Assembly: GCA_038245435.1 (NCBI GenBank)
Contig: JBBRSL010000004.1
Location: forward strand, 1-45,832
Direction: 5' to 3'
Length of the DNA: 45,832 nt
DNA from: JBBRSL01 sp038245435
GTDB lineage: Bacteria; Patescibacteriota; Saccharimonadia; Saccharimonadales; CAIOMD01
Positions 8,009 through 16,489 of the stretch are shown one piece after another. The translations under genes and the position numbers were made by a program. A model generated the notes under the pieces. The model did not search any database. It worked only from the letters and a program-made list of their open reading frames with translations, and was not told the origin of the DNA. Numbering within the stretch: the first letter of the stretch is position 1; every line of letters begins with the position of its first letter.

Positions 8009-9805
8009 ATGAGTGTTTTAGTAGCGGATACCCAAAAACAGGTTGAAGATTTACTGATTAGTAAGGGTCAAGTCGGTGCCGACGAAATTAAAGCTCTGCA
8101 CGAAAAAGCTAAGACCTCTGGAGAGCCATTTTTAGCGCTTTTGGTGAGTGAGGGCCATGTAAGTAACGAAGACCTCACAAAAACGATTGCGCAGGCTACA
8201 AAGGTACCCTACGTAAATTTATCATCTGCTAAGGTAAGTCCAGAAATACTCGAGCTATTGCCGCAAGAAATTGCTGAACGCTATATGGCAGTACCGCTTG
8301 GGCAAATGCAGAACCGTTTGGTGGTAGCTATGCTCGATGCGGGTAACGTGCAAGCAGTCGACTTTTTATCGAATAAAATTGGTAAACCACTTAAAGTCTA
8401 TCTTGCAAGTCAAGAAGGCATTAATAACGCTCTAAAACAGTATAAGATTGATGTTAGCAAAGATGTCGAGGATGCGCTCGATAGAAACAATACTCCACGT
8501 GTCGGGGAAGATGGAGTGCCGGTTGCGGCCAATAAAGAAGATAAAAATATACAAACAATTGTGCAAGATTCGCCAATCAGTAAGGCTCTTTCTGCAATAT
8601 TAGAGTACGCAGCAAAGAACCGAGCAAGCGATATTCACATTGAGCCACTCGAAAAAGAACTAAAAATACGATGCCGAATTGACGGCGTATTGCGCGAAAT
8701 TATGAAGTTACCAAAAACGACCGAACCGCCGCTTGTCAGTCGTATAAAGATTTTATCAAACCTAAAAATTGACGAACATCGTATTCCGCAAGATGGTCAG
8801 TTTACGGTGTTGGTTGATAAAAAACCGATTGACCTACGTATTGCTATTAGCCCCGTTGTGTGGGGTGAGCAAGTTGTTATTCGTTTGCTAGATAAAAGTG
8901 GTACGAGCCTCAAACTTGAGGATATGGGCTATAGCGGCCGCGCACTGCGTACGATTCGCGAGGGCATCAAAAACCCGAACGGCATGATTTTAACTTCTGG
9001 GCCAACTGGTTCGGGTAAATCAACCAGCTTGTATGCACTTATTCAAGAAATTAAAAGTGACGAAATCAATATTGTTACTCTTGAGGACCCGGTTGAATAT
9101 AAGATGGACGGCATTAACCAAATACAGGTGAATGCTGAGGTTGGCCTAACTTTTGCGAGCGGTTTACGTAGTATCTTGCGACAGGACCCTGATGTGGTGA
9201 TGGTCGGGGAAATTCGAGATAAAGAAACCGCGCAACTTGCTGTACAGGCTGCGCTCACAGGCCACCTTGTGCTCAGTACGCTACACACAAACAGTGCTGC
9301 GGGTATTTTGCCACGCTTACTCGATATGGATATTGAGCCTTTTTTGATTGCCAGCACGGTTCGTACGGTTATTGGACAGCGCCTGGTGCGTCGCATAGGC
9401 AAAGACTCAGAAAATTATCAGTCTGATGGGCCCGAAACTTCAGCTATTAAAGCTACAATTGGTAAGCTTTTACCAAAAACAGACGCCGAAAAGAAGGCCG
9501 TTGAAGATGATTTAGGTGCGGGAGACTTGCCACTAGCCGACCAAAACGCTTATACTTTGAGCAAGGGCAAAGATTCGCCAGATAGCCCGAACGGTTATAA
9601 GGGACGGCTTGGACTGTATGAGGTATTTAATGTTACCGAAGAAATCCAAGAACTCATTATAAAACGCGCAACGAGCGCAGAAATTCAGGCTAAAGCGCAA
9701 GAACAGGGCATGATTGTTATGCGAGAAGACGGGTACTTAAAGGCGCTGGCGGGCAAAACGACGCTCAACGAAGTAAATCGAGTCGCAGCTTCGGATAGCG
9801 CGTAG
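8009..9805 (+). CDS. pilB: type IV pilus extension ATPase PilB
   Basis: Encodes 598 residues, a normal PilB/GspE length. An N-terminal MshEN-like domain (about 1-150) is followed by the ATPase core with Walker A GPTGSGKST near residue 330, an Asp box (NIVTLEDPVEY), Walker B (DPDVVMVGEIRD) near 395, and a His box (LSTLHTNSA). PilB is the cytoplasmic hexamer that drives pilin polymerisation. The two CxxC pairs that bind zinc in most GspE/PilB proteins are absent: the segment between GQRLVRRIG and GYKGRLGLYEV has no Cys and carries an acidic insert instead. An AGGAG sits 9 bases before the ATG. Confidence 0.95.
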   Translation: MSVLVADTQKQVEDLLISKGQVGADEIKALHEKAKTSGEPFLALLVSEGHVSNEDLTKTIAQATKVPYVNLSSAKVSPEILELLPQEIAERYMAVPLGQMQNRLVVAMLDAGNVQAVDFLSNKIGKPLKVYLASQEGINNALKQYKIDVSKDVEDALDRNNTPRVGEDGVPVAANKEDKNIQTIVQDSPISKALSAILEYAAKNRASDIHIEPLEKELKIRCRIDGVLREIMKLPKTTEPPLVSRIKILSNLKIDEHRIPQDGQFTVLVDKKPIDLRIAISPVVWGEQVVIRLLDKSGTSLKLEDMGYSGRALRTIREGIKNPNGMILTSGPTGSGKSTSLYALIQEIKSDEINIVTLEDPVEYKMDGINQIQVNAEVGLTFASGLRSILRQDPDVVMVGEIRDKETAQLAVQAALTGHLVLSTLHTNSAAGILPRLLDMDIEPFLIASTVRTVIGQRLVRRIGKDSENYQSDGPETSAIKATIGKLLPKTDAEKKAVEDDLGAGDLPLADQNAYTLSKGKDSPDSPNGYKGRLGLYEVFNVTEEIQELIIKRATSAEIQAKAQEQGMIVMREDGYLKALAGKTTLNEVNRVAASDSA

Positions 9806-9836
9806 ATACAAATTTAGAAGGGTGGATACAAAAAAC

Positions 9837-10904
9837 ATGCAAGCGGCACCAAGAATAGAAATACTCCTCGAAGAAGTCATCAAAAAGAAGGCAAGTGACC
9901 TTCACCTTCAAGTTGGCTTACCGCCGATGCTTCGAGTCGACGGTGCTCTCAAGCCAGTGAGTGGCGCAGATGTTTTAACTGAAGAAATGGTTGAGTCACT
10001 CGTTTTTGCTATTTTAGATGATGATCAAAAGCAAATTTTGCTTAAAGACAAGGAGTTTGACTTTAGTTTTGCCTTTGGCGATTTAGGCCGGTTCCGCGTA
10101 AATGCGTTCCACGAGCGCGGCAATATCGCTGCAGCGCTACGCCTTATACCAAACGAAGTTTTGACGATTGAACAACTTGGCTTACCGCAAATTGTTAATA
10201 AGTTTGCCGAATACCCACGTGGGCTTGTGCTCGTAACGGGGCCGACTGGTTCTGGCAAGTCAACAACGCTTGCGGCGCTTATACATAAAATTAACCACGA
10301 GCGCGCTACACACATTGTGACTATTGAAGACCCAATTGAATTTACGCATAAGAGTGTAAAAAGTGTGATTGTACAGCGTGAAGTGCACTATGACACCTAT
10401 AGCTTTAGTGCCGCACTACGTAGTAGCTTGCGTCAAGATCCGGATGTTGTGCTTATTGGTGAAATGCGTGACCTTGAAACTATTGCTGCTGCCATTACCA
10501 TTGCTGAAACTGGGCACCTGGTGTTCGCTACGCTACACACCAACAGTGCGGCTCAGAGTATTGATCGTATGATCGACGTATTCCCGCCACACCAACAACC
10601 ACAGATTCGTGCGCAACTGAGTAATATCTTAATGGCTATTGCCAGCCAGCGCTTAGTGCCGACTATTGGCGGTGGGCGTGTTGCGGCTGCTGAAATTTTG
10701 ATTGCTAACCCAGCAGTACGTAACATTATTCGCGAAGGCAAGAGTCACCAGCTTGATGCCGTTATTCAAACAGGCGCAGAATTTGGTATGCAGAGTATGG
10801 ACAAGACACTTGTAACGCTTATACATAGTGGCACCATAACGTATGACGAAGCTCGTAACTTTGCTATCGATATCGACGAACTAGATAGGTTAATGAGAGG
10901 CTGA
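9837..10904 (+). CDS. pilT: pilus retraction ATPase PilT
   Basis: Encodes about 355 residues with Walker A GPTGSGKST near residue 135, Asp box (IVTIEDPIEF), Walker B (DPDVVLIGEMRD), His box (FATLHTNSA) and the AAEIL segment typical of PilT. PilT powers retraction, twitching and DNA uptake. An upstream in-frame GTG at 9822 is possible, but the Shine-Dalgarno (AAGGGTGG, 9818-9825) overlaps it. The same sequence is well spaced for the ATG at 9837, which I prefer. It follows pilB by 31 bases. Confidence 0.93.
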   Translation: MQAAPRIEILLEEVIKKKASDLHLQVGLPPMLRVDGALKPVSGADVLTEEMVESLVFAILDDDQKQILLKDKEFDFSFAFGDLGRFRVNAFHERGNIAAALRLIPNEVLTIEQLGLPQIVNKFAEYPRGLVLVTGPTGSGKSTTLAALIHKINHERATHIVTIEDPIEFTHKSVKSVIVQREVHYDTYSFSAALRSSLRQDPDVVLIGEMRDLETIAAAITIAETGHLVFATLHTNSAAQSIDRMIDVFPPHQQPQIRAQLSNILMAIASQRLVPTIGGGRVAAAEILIANPAVRNIIREGKSHQLDAVIQTGAEFGMQSMDKTLVTLIHSGTITYDEARNFAIDIDELDRLMRG

Positions 10905-10910
10905 TGATGG

Positions 10911-10980
10911 AATATCGAATATTGAATATTGAATATGGCAAAGAGCTAAACGCAATCTTCAATTTGCAATCTTCAATCTT
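10911..10980. repeat. heptamer-phased inverted repeat, locus A
   Basis: Four 7-mers of the form AATATTG run from 10911 to 10938 (AATATCG, AATATTG twice, AATATGG). After a 14-base spacer, four 7-mers of the form CAATCTT run from 10953 to 10980. The right arm is the reverse complement of the left-arm unit apart from one position. Two other copies of this architecture are at 17427-17504 and inside rnpB. Confidence 0.75.
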
Positions 10981-10981
10981 C

Positions 10982-11011
10982 TTAACACGTAAAGGTGGCT
11001 TTACGTGTTAA
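10982..11011 (+). promoter_or_regulatory. hairpin enclosing the pilC ribosome-binding site and start codon
   Basis: A perfect 12-bp inverted repeat (TTAACACGTAAA at 10982-10993, complement at 11000-11011) has the 6-nt loop GGTGGC. The Shine-Dalgarno AAAGGTGG straddles the left arm and loop, and the GTG start of pilC (11005-11007) lies in the right arm. Folded mRNA would pair the start codon and expose part of the Shine-Dalgarno, which suggests translational control. Confidence 0.6.
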
Positions 11012-12210
11012 CGTTCAACTACGAAGCGCGCAATACGGCAACGGGCCAAAAAGTAAAATCTACCGTTCAGGCCGATAATGAACGTGCGGCGGCACGGCTT
11101 ATACAAGAACAGGGCTTATCACCTCTAGAAATCACGCCACAAAGCAATCAAAAAGCAAATATTTTTAATAAGATTAAAAGTAGAGATAAAATTTTATTTG
11201 CCCGGCAACTTAGTACTCTCATAAACGCAGGTCTACCACTCGTGCAGTCTTTACGTATGGTGCAAAAACAGACGACTAGCAAACCGCTTAATGCTGTTGT
11301 TGGTGATGTTATTAATGATGTTGAAGCGGGTAAGTCTTTTTCATCTTCACTTGCGAATCATCCAACAGTTTTTAATACTATTTTTATTAATTTAGTTGCA
11401 GCTGGTGAGGCATCAGGCACACTCGACGCTTCACTTGATCGTTTGGCTACTCAACAAGAAAAAGATGCAGAAATCCTTAGTAAAATTCGTGGTGCCATGA
11501 TTTATCCTGCGGTTGTTGTACTCGTAATGGTAGCAGTCGTTACCTTTATGCTCGTTACCGTGTTACCGCAAGTTAAGATACTATACGATGGTTTGCCAGG
11601 GGCAAGGCTACCGCTTTTAACGACGGTTTTGCTTACAGTTTCCAGTTTGATTATTAAATATTGGTGGGTGCTTATCATCATTGCTTTCTTTGGTTTTATT
11701 TATACTTCTCGTTACGCACGGACGGTTGCCGGTAAAAAATTTGTCGATACTTTGAAAATACGCGTTAAGCCATTTGGACCGCTGTTTATGAAGGTCTATA
11801 TGGCGCGTTTTTGTCGAACCGGTGAAACACTTGTTACGAGTGGTGTTCCGCTGCTGCAGATGCTTGATATCGTTGCAAAGTCTATTAACAACGTACTGGT
11901 AGAGAGCTCAATAAATAAAGCTATAGTACAAGTAAAGGGCGGAAAAAGTTTGGCTGATGCACTTGAAGGTGATCCTAACTTCTTAGAACTTGTGCCAAAT
12001 ATGCTGCGTATTGGTGAACAGTCGGGTAGTGTTGAGCAAATGCTTGCTCGTACCGCAGATTACTTTGAAAAAGAAGTTGATAATCAGATTAAGGCTATCA
12101 ACACCATTATCGAACCAATGCTTATGATTGTGCTTGGTGTAGTAGCGCTTATCATTGTTGCGGCCGTATTGTTGCCAATTTATGGCTTGGCTGGGCAGAA
12201 TCTGGGCTAA
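11005..12210 (+). CDS. pilC: pilus platform protein PilC (GspF family)
   Basis: Encodes 401 residues with two GspF domains separated by membrane segments near 168-190 and 210-230, and a C-terminal hydrophobic segment near 370-395. The N-terminus (LTFNYEARNTATGQKV) and the AAGEASGTLD and RIGEQSGSVEQML segments are family hallmarks. PilC is the inner-membrane protein turned by PilB and PilT. The GTG start follows an AAAGGTGG six bases upstream and matches the conserved family start. It is separated from pilT by 100 bases holding a repeat element and the start-codon hairpin. Confidence 0.95.
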   Translation: MLTFNYEARNTATGQKVKSTVQADNERAAARLIQEQGLSPLEITPQSNQKANIFNKIKSRDKILFARQLSTLINAGLPLVQSLRMVQKQTTSKPLNAVVGDVINDVEAGKSFSSSLANHPTVFNTIFINLVAAGEASGTLDASLDRLATQQEKDAEILSKIRGAMIYPAVVVLVMVAVVTFMLVTVLPQVKILYDGLPGARLPLLTTVLLTVSSLIIKYWWVLIIIAFFGFIYTSRYARTVAGKKFVDTLKIRVKPFGPLFMKVYMARFCRTGETLVTSGVPLLQMLDIVAKSINNVLVESSINKAIVQVKGGKSLADALEGDPNFLELVPNMLRIGEQSGSVEQMLARTADYFEKEVDNQIKAINTIIEPMLMIVLGVVALIIVAAVLLPIYGLAGQNLG

Positions 12211-12293
12211 AATAGTACTTGTATTTTTTGGTAAAAGTATTACCATAAGCACATACAACAACACAGCATAAGAAACTAAGGGAAGGGCTATAT

Positions 12294-12791
12294 ATGCTTA
12301 AGAAACAAAATCAAAAGGGCTTCACTATCATCGAAGTCTTAATTGTGCTCGCAATTGCGGCGCTTATAATGTTAGTCGTATTCTTGGCGGTGCCAGCGCT
12401 CCGTCGTAACGCAGCAAACTCTGGTAGGGCGAATGATGCAGCTAAGATATCTGCAGCTGTTACAGATTGTCTAACTAACCGTAATGGTGTAACTGCTGGC
12501 TGTCAGGCCATTGGTGCCACAGCTATAGACGTAACTGATCTTTCGCAGTTGACAACCGTTCCAGCGGCGGCAAACTTTGTCAATCCAGGTGCGGCGGGTA
12601 TTCCTGCGCCGCTTGCTAGCGGGACAGACACTGATGCTTCGGCATTTGTTGTGCAATATAAGGTAAAGTGCGATACGGTAACTGCTGCAAACCTAGGGCA
12701 AGCAATTGTTAGTACGAATACTCGTGACTTTGTTATCCAGTACAACAAAAAGACATCAGGTGGCGTTATCCTGCAGTGTATAGGTTCATAG
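12294..12791 (+). CDS. pilA: major type IV pilin (prepilin)
   Basis: Encodes 165 residues with a type III signal: leader MLKKQNQKG cleaved before FTIIEVLIVL, with Glu at +5 of the mature protein, then a hydrophobic helix. The mature globular part has two Cys pairs that could form disulfides. A strong ribosome-binding site (GGGAAGGG) precedes the ATG and a strong terminator follows the stop. That suits high, separate expression, so this is the best candidate for the main subunit. Confidence 0.88.
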   Translation: MLKKQNQKGFTIIEVLIVLAIAALIMLVVFLAVPALRRNAANSGRANDAAKISAAVTDCLTNRNGVTAGCQAIGATAIDVTDLSQLTTVPAAANFVNPGAAGIPAPLASGTDTDASAFVVQYKVKCDTVTAANLGQAIVSTNTRDFVIQYNKKTSGGVILQCIGS

Positions 12792-12810
12792 AAATAGCGT
12801 AGTAGAACTT

Positions 12811-12836
12811 AAAAGAGGCCCGTACGGGCCTCTTTT
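12811..12836 (+). terminator. intrinsic terminator after pilA
   Basis: A 13-bp self-complementary stem centred on CCCGTACGGG, flanked by AAAAGAGG and CCTCTTTT, ends in a short T-run. The pilD -10 box lies just 8 bases further on. Confidence 0.85.
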
Positions 12837-12840
12837 AATG

Positions 12841-12849
12841 TGATACCAT
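12841..12849 (+). promoter_or_regulatory. extended -10 of pilD
   Basis: TGATACCAT ends 8 bases before the pilD ATG, giving a leaderless or nearly leaderless mRNA. The same TACCATAAG-GGTAATG arrangement precedes uppP at 17511. Confidence 0.55.
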
Positions 12850-12857
12850 AAGCGGTA

Positions 12858-13703
12858 ATGATTTACGTACTTATCGGATTGCTTGGTCTTTGCCTTGGTA
12901 GTTTTGTGAACGCCTTAGTATGGCGGTTGAGCCAACAGCTCGATGCTGATGGTGACCCTAAAGAGCTTACAAAGAAACAAAGCGCTGACCTATCTATAAC
13001 AAAAGGACGTAGTATGTGCCCCCGTTGCAAGCACACACTTGCTTGGTACGATCTTGTCCCTGTCTTTAGTTGGGTAAGCCTTGGCGGCAAGTGCCGGTAC
13101 TGCAAAAAGCCAATCAGTCCTCAATATCCACTTACCGAGCTTGCTACAAGTTTGCTATTTATAATTAGTTTTATCGTTTGGCCTTTTAGTGCTGATAGTA
13201 CATGGGTGACCGTTGCATTTATCAGTTGGCTTGCTATTTTAGCGGGGTTAGTAGCACTTGTTTTGTACGATGCAAAGTATTTATTGCTACCAAATCGTAT
13301 CCTGTTTCCACTTATTGGTATTGCTGTAGGTTCGACTGTAGTTCAGTTTGTTGTTGGTCGGCCTATAGGCGATGTTTCGGCTATATTTTGGTCTATCCTG
13401 ATTGCGGCTGGAATATTTTGGGTATTGTTTCAGACATCTGGTGGTAGGTGGATTGGCGGCGGTGATGTAAAGTTTGGCCTTTTAGCCGGATTGTTACTTG
13501 GAGGCGCTTCACAGGCTCTCCTGTACCTATTTATCGCTTCATTTTTGGGATTGCTGTATAGTTTGCCACTTATGCTTACAAAGCGCCTTACAAAGGCGAG
13601 TAAAGTGCCGTTTGGGCCATTCTTAATAGCTGCACTAATTATTGTTGTTCTATGGGGCGACTTAGCAATTAACTGGTATAGCAAAAGCCTCCTCGGGCTG
13701 TAG
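12858..13703 (+). CDS. pilD: prepilin peptidase PilD
   Basis: Encodes 281 residues with about seven membrane segments. The first cytoplasmic loop carries two CxxC pairs (CPRCKHTLAW and CRYCKKPISPQYPLTE) of the N-methylation/zinc region. The two catalytic Asp residues appear in LVLYDAKYLLLPN and in the GGGDVKFGLLAG motif. The enzyme cleaves prepilin leaders at Gly and methylates the new N-terminus, and it should process the pilins encoded on both sides. No stop-proximal terminator was seen before the next promoter. Confidence 0.95.
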   Translation: MIYVLIGLLGLCLGSFVNALVWRLSQQLDADGDPKELTKKQSADLSITKGRSMCPRCKHTLAWYDLVPVFSWVSLGGKCRYCKKPISPQYPLTELATSLLFIISFIVWPFSADSTWVTVAFISWLAILAGLVALVLYDAKYLLLPNRILFPLIGIAVGSTVVQFVVGRPIGDVSAIFWSILIAAGIFWVLFQTSGGRWIGGGDVKFGLLAGLLLGGASQALLYLFIASFLGLLYSLPLMLTKRLTKASKVPFGPFLIAALIIVVLWGDLAINWYSKSLLGL

Positions 13704-13787
13704 CGCATTAACAGCCTGAATAGCTTCTGTTAACCCATAACTCGCAATCTGTTTGCTTATCAGTGCTTATGCTATACTTTTAGCAAC

Positions 13788-14477
13788 ATGTGGGCTAATA
13801 AAAACAACAACAATGGCTTCACGGTGGTCGAGACCCTTATAGTTCTTGCGGTTTCAACCATGCTTTTTTTATCCGTATCAATTATAATTCAGGGGCAACT
13901 AACCAAGAACAGATCTCGTGATGCTGCCTATAGGCTTCAGGCGACCGTACAATCTGTTATTAGCGACGTCGGGAATGGATTTTATCCGCTCGATGGCAAC
14001 ACGTATAATTGCTCCGGTGCGCAAACTGGAACTGGTGATAATAGGGGTACTAATACAGGCTGTGTGCTTGCTGGTAAAAGAATAATTTTCGATACAAATA
14101 AGCTAACTATAGAAACGTTAACGGTGCCTAGCACTACTACGGTACTTGGAAGTGTTCCAACTATTTTTACACCTATCGACAATCTTAAAGTTGATAAAGA
14201 ATATCCATGGCAAGGAAAACAAATAGGAGGTCCAAAAGTATTTTACGTACTTAATAGTGTATTTACTCCAACAATGAGCGGTTCTGCATTTGTGAGTGGC
14301 GCACAAAAAGTAATTCTTTTTGCTGCAACATCTGCTGGAACGCCATTCGCTATTCCTAGCGTTGGCAATAATATTGTTTGCATAGATAACGGCAAATATC
14401 ATGCAAGCCTAACTTTCCCGACAAATGGTACTATTTCTGTAAATCTTCAAATTAATGATAGGACTAACTGCCCATGA
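13788..14477 (+). CDS. minor pilin / pseudopilin
   Basis: Encodes 229 residues. A short Asn-rich leader ending in Gly precedes FTVVETLIVL with Glu at +5, the prepilin peptidase site, followed by one hydrophobic helix and a beta-rich globular domain. It heads a four-gene minor-pilin operon (ATGA overlap with the next gene). An extended -10 (TGCTATACT, ending 13778) lies 9 bases before the ATG. It could correspond to PilW or GspJ, but I cannot place it more precisely. Confidence 0.8.
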   Translation: MWANKNNNNGFTVVETLIVLAVSTMLFLSVSIIIQGQLTKNRSRDAAYRLQATVQSVISDVGNGFYPLDGNTYNCSGAQTGTGDNRGTNTGCVLAGKRIIFDTNKLTIETLTVPSTTTVLGSVPTIFTPIDNLKVDKEYPWQGKQIGGPKVFYVLNSVFTPTMSGSAFVSGAQKVILFAATSAGTPFAIPSVGNNIVCIDNGKYHASLTFPTNGTISVNLQINDRTNCP

Positions 14478-14956
14478 GAGCTTATGCACTTCGTCAGTCG
14501 GGTGAAACAATCATTGAAGTACTCATAGCGATTGCAGTTCTTTCGGGTGCTTTAGGCGGGGCCTTTGCAATATCGAGTCGTGCACAAAAAACTGTGCAAT
14601 CGAACGCGGACAGATACCAAGCTGTTGCTTATGCGAATGAACAAGCAGATTTATTGAGAGTAGTGAACGTTGCAGGCTCGGCGACAGCTAGTACTATTAA
14701 CGGATATGGCACATCTGGGAACCCATTTTGTATTAACGCTGATGGTTCAGTGAGCGCGCAATCGGCAAGTATGACTACTATGACTGTCGCGTCTTGCGTA
14801 AAAGGCGTGGGCATCCCTTACAGTATTTTCGTATTTCCGCATAAAGGTTCAAACGGGGCAGGGGCACTGGTCGATACATTCCTAATACGAATTCAGTGGG
14901 ATAGTGCCGTTAACTCTGGTCAGAAAGATCAGGTAGAAGTAGGTTATGGCACATAA
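14474..14956 (+). CDS. minor pilin (PilV/GspI-like)
   Basis: Encodes 160 residues with a type III signal: a Gly precedes ETIIEVLIAIAVLSG. The residue after the cleavage site is Glu rather than the usual Phe or Met, while Glu +5 is kept. The ETIIEVLIA core is frequent in CPR PilV-like proteins. It overlaps the previous gene by 4 bp and the next by 11 bp, so all four minor pilins are translated from one mRNA. Confidence 0.78.
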   Translation: MRAYALRQSGETIIEVLIAIAVLSGALGGAFAISSRAQKTVQSNADRYQAVAYANEQADLLRVVNVAGSATASTINGYGTSGNPFCINADGSVSAQSASMTTMTVASCVKGVGIPYSIFVFPHKGSNGAGALVDTFLIRIQWDSAVNSGQKDQVEVGYGT

Positions 14957-15527
14957 TAATAAAGGGTTTACGATAATTGAGCTTATGATTTCAATTACCA
15001 TCCTTAGTATTACTATACTTTTATTTACGTATGGCGCTATTCAAATTAGTCGTGGGTATCAAAAAGCGAATGTGCGCATAAACTTACTGAGTGCGACACG
15101 GGAAATTCATAGTAATTTTGCGCAAAGTCTTCAATTAAGTGGGCTGGACGTTACTCCTACATATAACTCCGGCGCATTTGAAGTTACTTGTCTAGGTGGT
15201 GTGAGGTATATCAGATATGGTAATGCAACACTTCAAACAGATCCAAATTATGGACTACTGTATAGTCAAGACTTAAATGGAGCTACTATTTGTACAAGTC
15301 CAATCACTATTGCAAGCGCAACACTCGCATTACCTGCAGGCACAAGGGCAACTCAATTTAGTCTTACGGGAGCTTCAATCTTTACACTTAGTAGTCGGTT
15401 TGTGGCTGGTACCAAAGATGTTTTTGAGAGTAGCGACTTTACGATGCCATGCATTAGCTCTGCACGTGGCGGCCAGTACTGCGCTGCGGTACAATTAACA
15501 AGTACAGTCACACGAAAGGTTCAATAA
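14946..15527 (+). CDS. minor pilin (PilW/GspJ-like)
   Basis: Encodes 193 residues. The short leader MAHNNKG precedes FTIIELMISITILS, a textbook prepilin site with Glu +5, then a hydrophobic helix and a globular domain with three scattered Cys. It starts inside the preceding gene and overlaps the next by one base (TAATG). By analogy with other systems, minor pilins prime assembly and may carry adhesion or DNA-binding functions. Confidence 0.8.
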   Translation: MAHNNKGFTIIELMISITILSITILLFTYGAIQISRGYQKANVRINLLSATREIHSNFAQSLQLSGLDVTPTYNSGAFEVTCLGGVRYIRYGNATLQTDPNYGLLYSQDLNGATICTSPITIASATLALPAGTRATQFSLTGASIFTLSSRFVAGTKDVFESSDFTMPCISSARGGQYCAAVQLTSTVTRKVQ

Positions 15528-16486
15528 TGCGTATACTCAAGAATCAACAAGGCATGGCATCAATTATGTTTGCGATGTTTATGGTTGCACTTATTTCGTT
15601 ACTAGTAGTTGGCTTAACGAGCATTGCTGTTACAGATCAGCGCCAAACTCTTGATAAGTCACTTTCTAATCAAGCACAATATGCGGCCGAAACAGCAATT
15701 AATAGACAGGCGACAATATTAGCCGCTACTCCATCAACTCCCGCACAACTTACGTGTACATCTTTATCGGCCGCTGAGGCGCATGTACTTGTCGCTGAAT
15801 TACCCGATGTTACGATTACGTGTTTAAAATGGCTGACTAATCTACCGAATATTGTTCTTAATAATGTTGGTGTTGCGGGTCCGGTTGCAACACCCGTAAA
15901 ATTCAGTGCCGCAACAAGTAGTATGGACATATCGTGGAACGAAGCATCTGGAGCAGCACTTTCAGCGTATGCCGCCACCAATCTCAATCTTTTGAACGGG
16001 TACATGCCAACGCTACGGCTAACTATTGCAGCTGCAAATAATGTTTCGGCTGCAACTACTATATATTTGAGCCCTCGCGGTATTGGCGGACCAACCACTA
16101 TTAGCGCTGCGGCCGATGGATCGGTTGGTGCTGCTGCGTGTTCTGGCGCACCTCTTACGTGCACTGTCACGATTACTAGCCTTCCTGGAGGCGGCACTGA
16201 TTACTACGCATCGATATCTTCATTAAATGGAACTTCGACGGTTACTATTGCTTCAGCTTCGCCTGGTGTTACGGTGAGCGGGGCACAGGTTGAAATTGAC
16301 GCAACTGCAAAGTCCCAGGATGTTATCAAGCGATTAACTGCGCGAAAGTCACTCGTTCCTACTACATGGCGCCCGGGTTTTGCTGCGGAGGCGGGTGCAT
16401 TATGCAAGAACTTTAAACTAGATGGTGGTGGGCCAGCATCGAATACTCTACCTGGGCCTGCATACGGAACTGCTTGCAGTAATTAA
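15527..16486 (+). CDS. PilX-like minor pilus protein
   Basis: Encodes 319 residues. The N-terminus (NQQGMASIMFAMFMVALI) is a Gly followed by a hydrophobic helix, and the next segment (TDQRQTLDKSLSNQAQYAAETAIN) matches the PilX N-terminal signature. The rest is Thr/Ser/Ala-rich and beta-like. It lacks Glu at +5, a common trait of GspK/PilX tip subunits. It is last in the minor-pilin operon and ends 4 bases from the convergent recombinase gene, with no terminator between them. Confidence 0.72.
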   Translation: MRILKNQQGMASIMFAMFMVALISLLVVGLTSIAVTDQRQTLDKSLSNQAQYAAETAINRQATILAATPSTPAQLTCTSLSAAEAHVLVAELPDVTITCLKWLTNLPNIVLNNVGVAGPVATPVKFSAATSSMDISWNEASGAALSAYAATNLNLLNGYMPTLRLTIAAANNVSAATTIYLSPRGIGGPTTISAAADGSVGAAACSGAPLTCTVTITSLPGGGTDYYASISSLNGTSTVTIASASPGVTVSGAQVEIDATAKSQDVIKRLTARKSLVPTTWRPGFAAEAGALCKNFKLDGGGPASNTLPGPAYGTACSN

Positions 16487-16489
16487 TAG

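Noticed and set aside
9822..9836. GTG at 9822 as the pilT start
   Set aside because: The only Shine-Dalgarno overlaps this GTG, whereas it is correctly spaced for the ATG at 9837.
15670..16197. Long minus-strand ORF of 175 codons
   Set aside because: Lies wholly inside the PilX-like gene in a shadow frame; composition is that of reversed Ala/Thr codons, with no motif and no promoter or ribosome-binding site.
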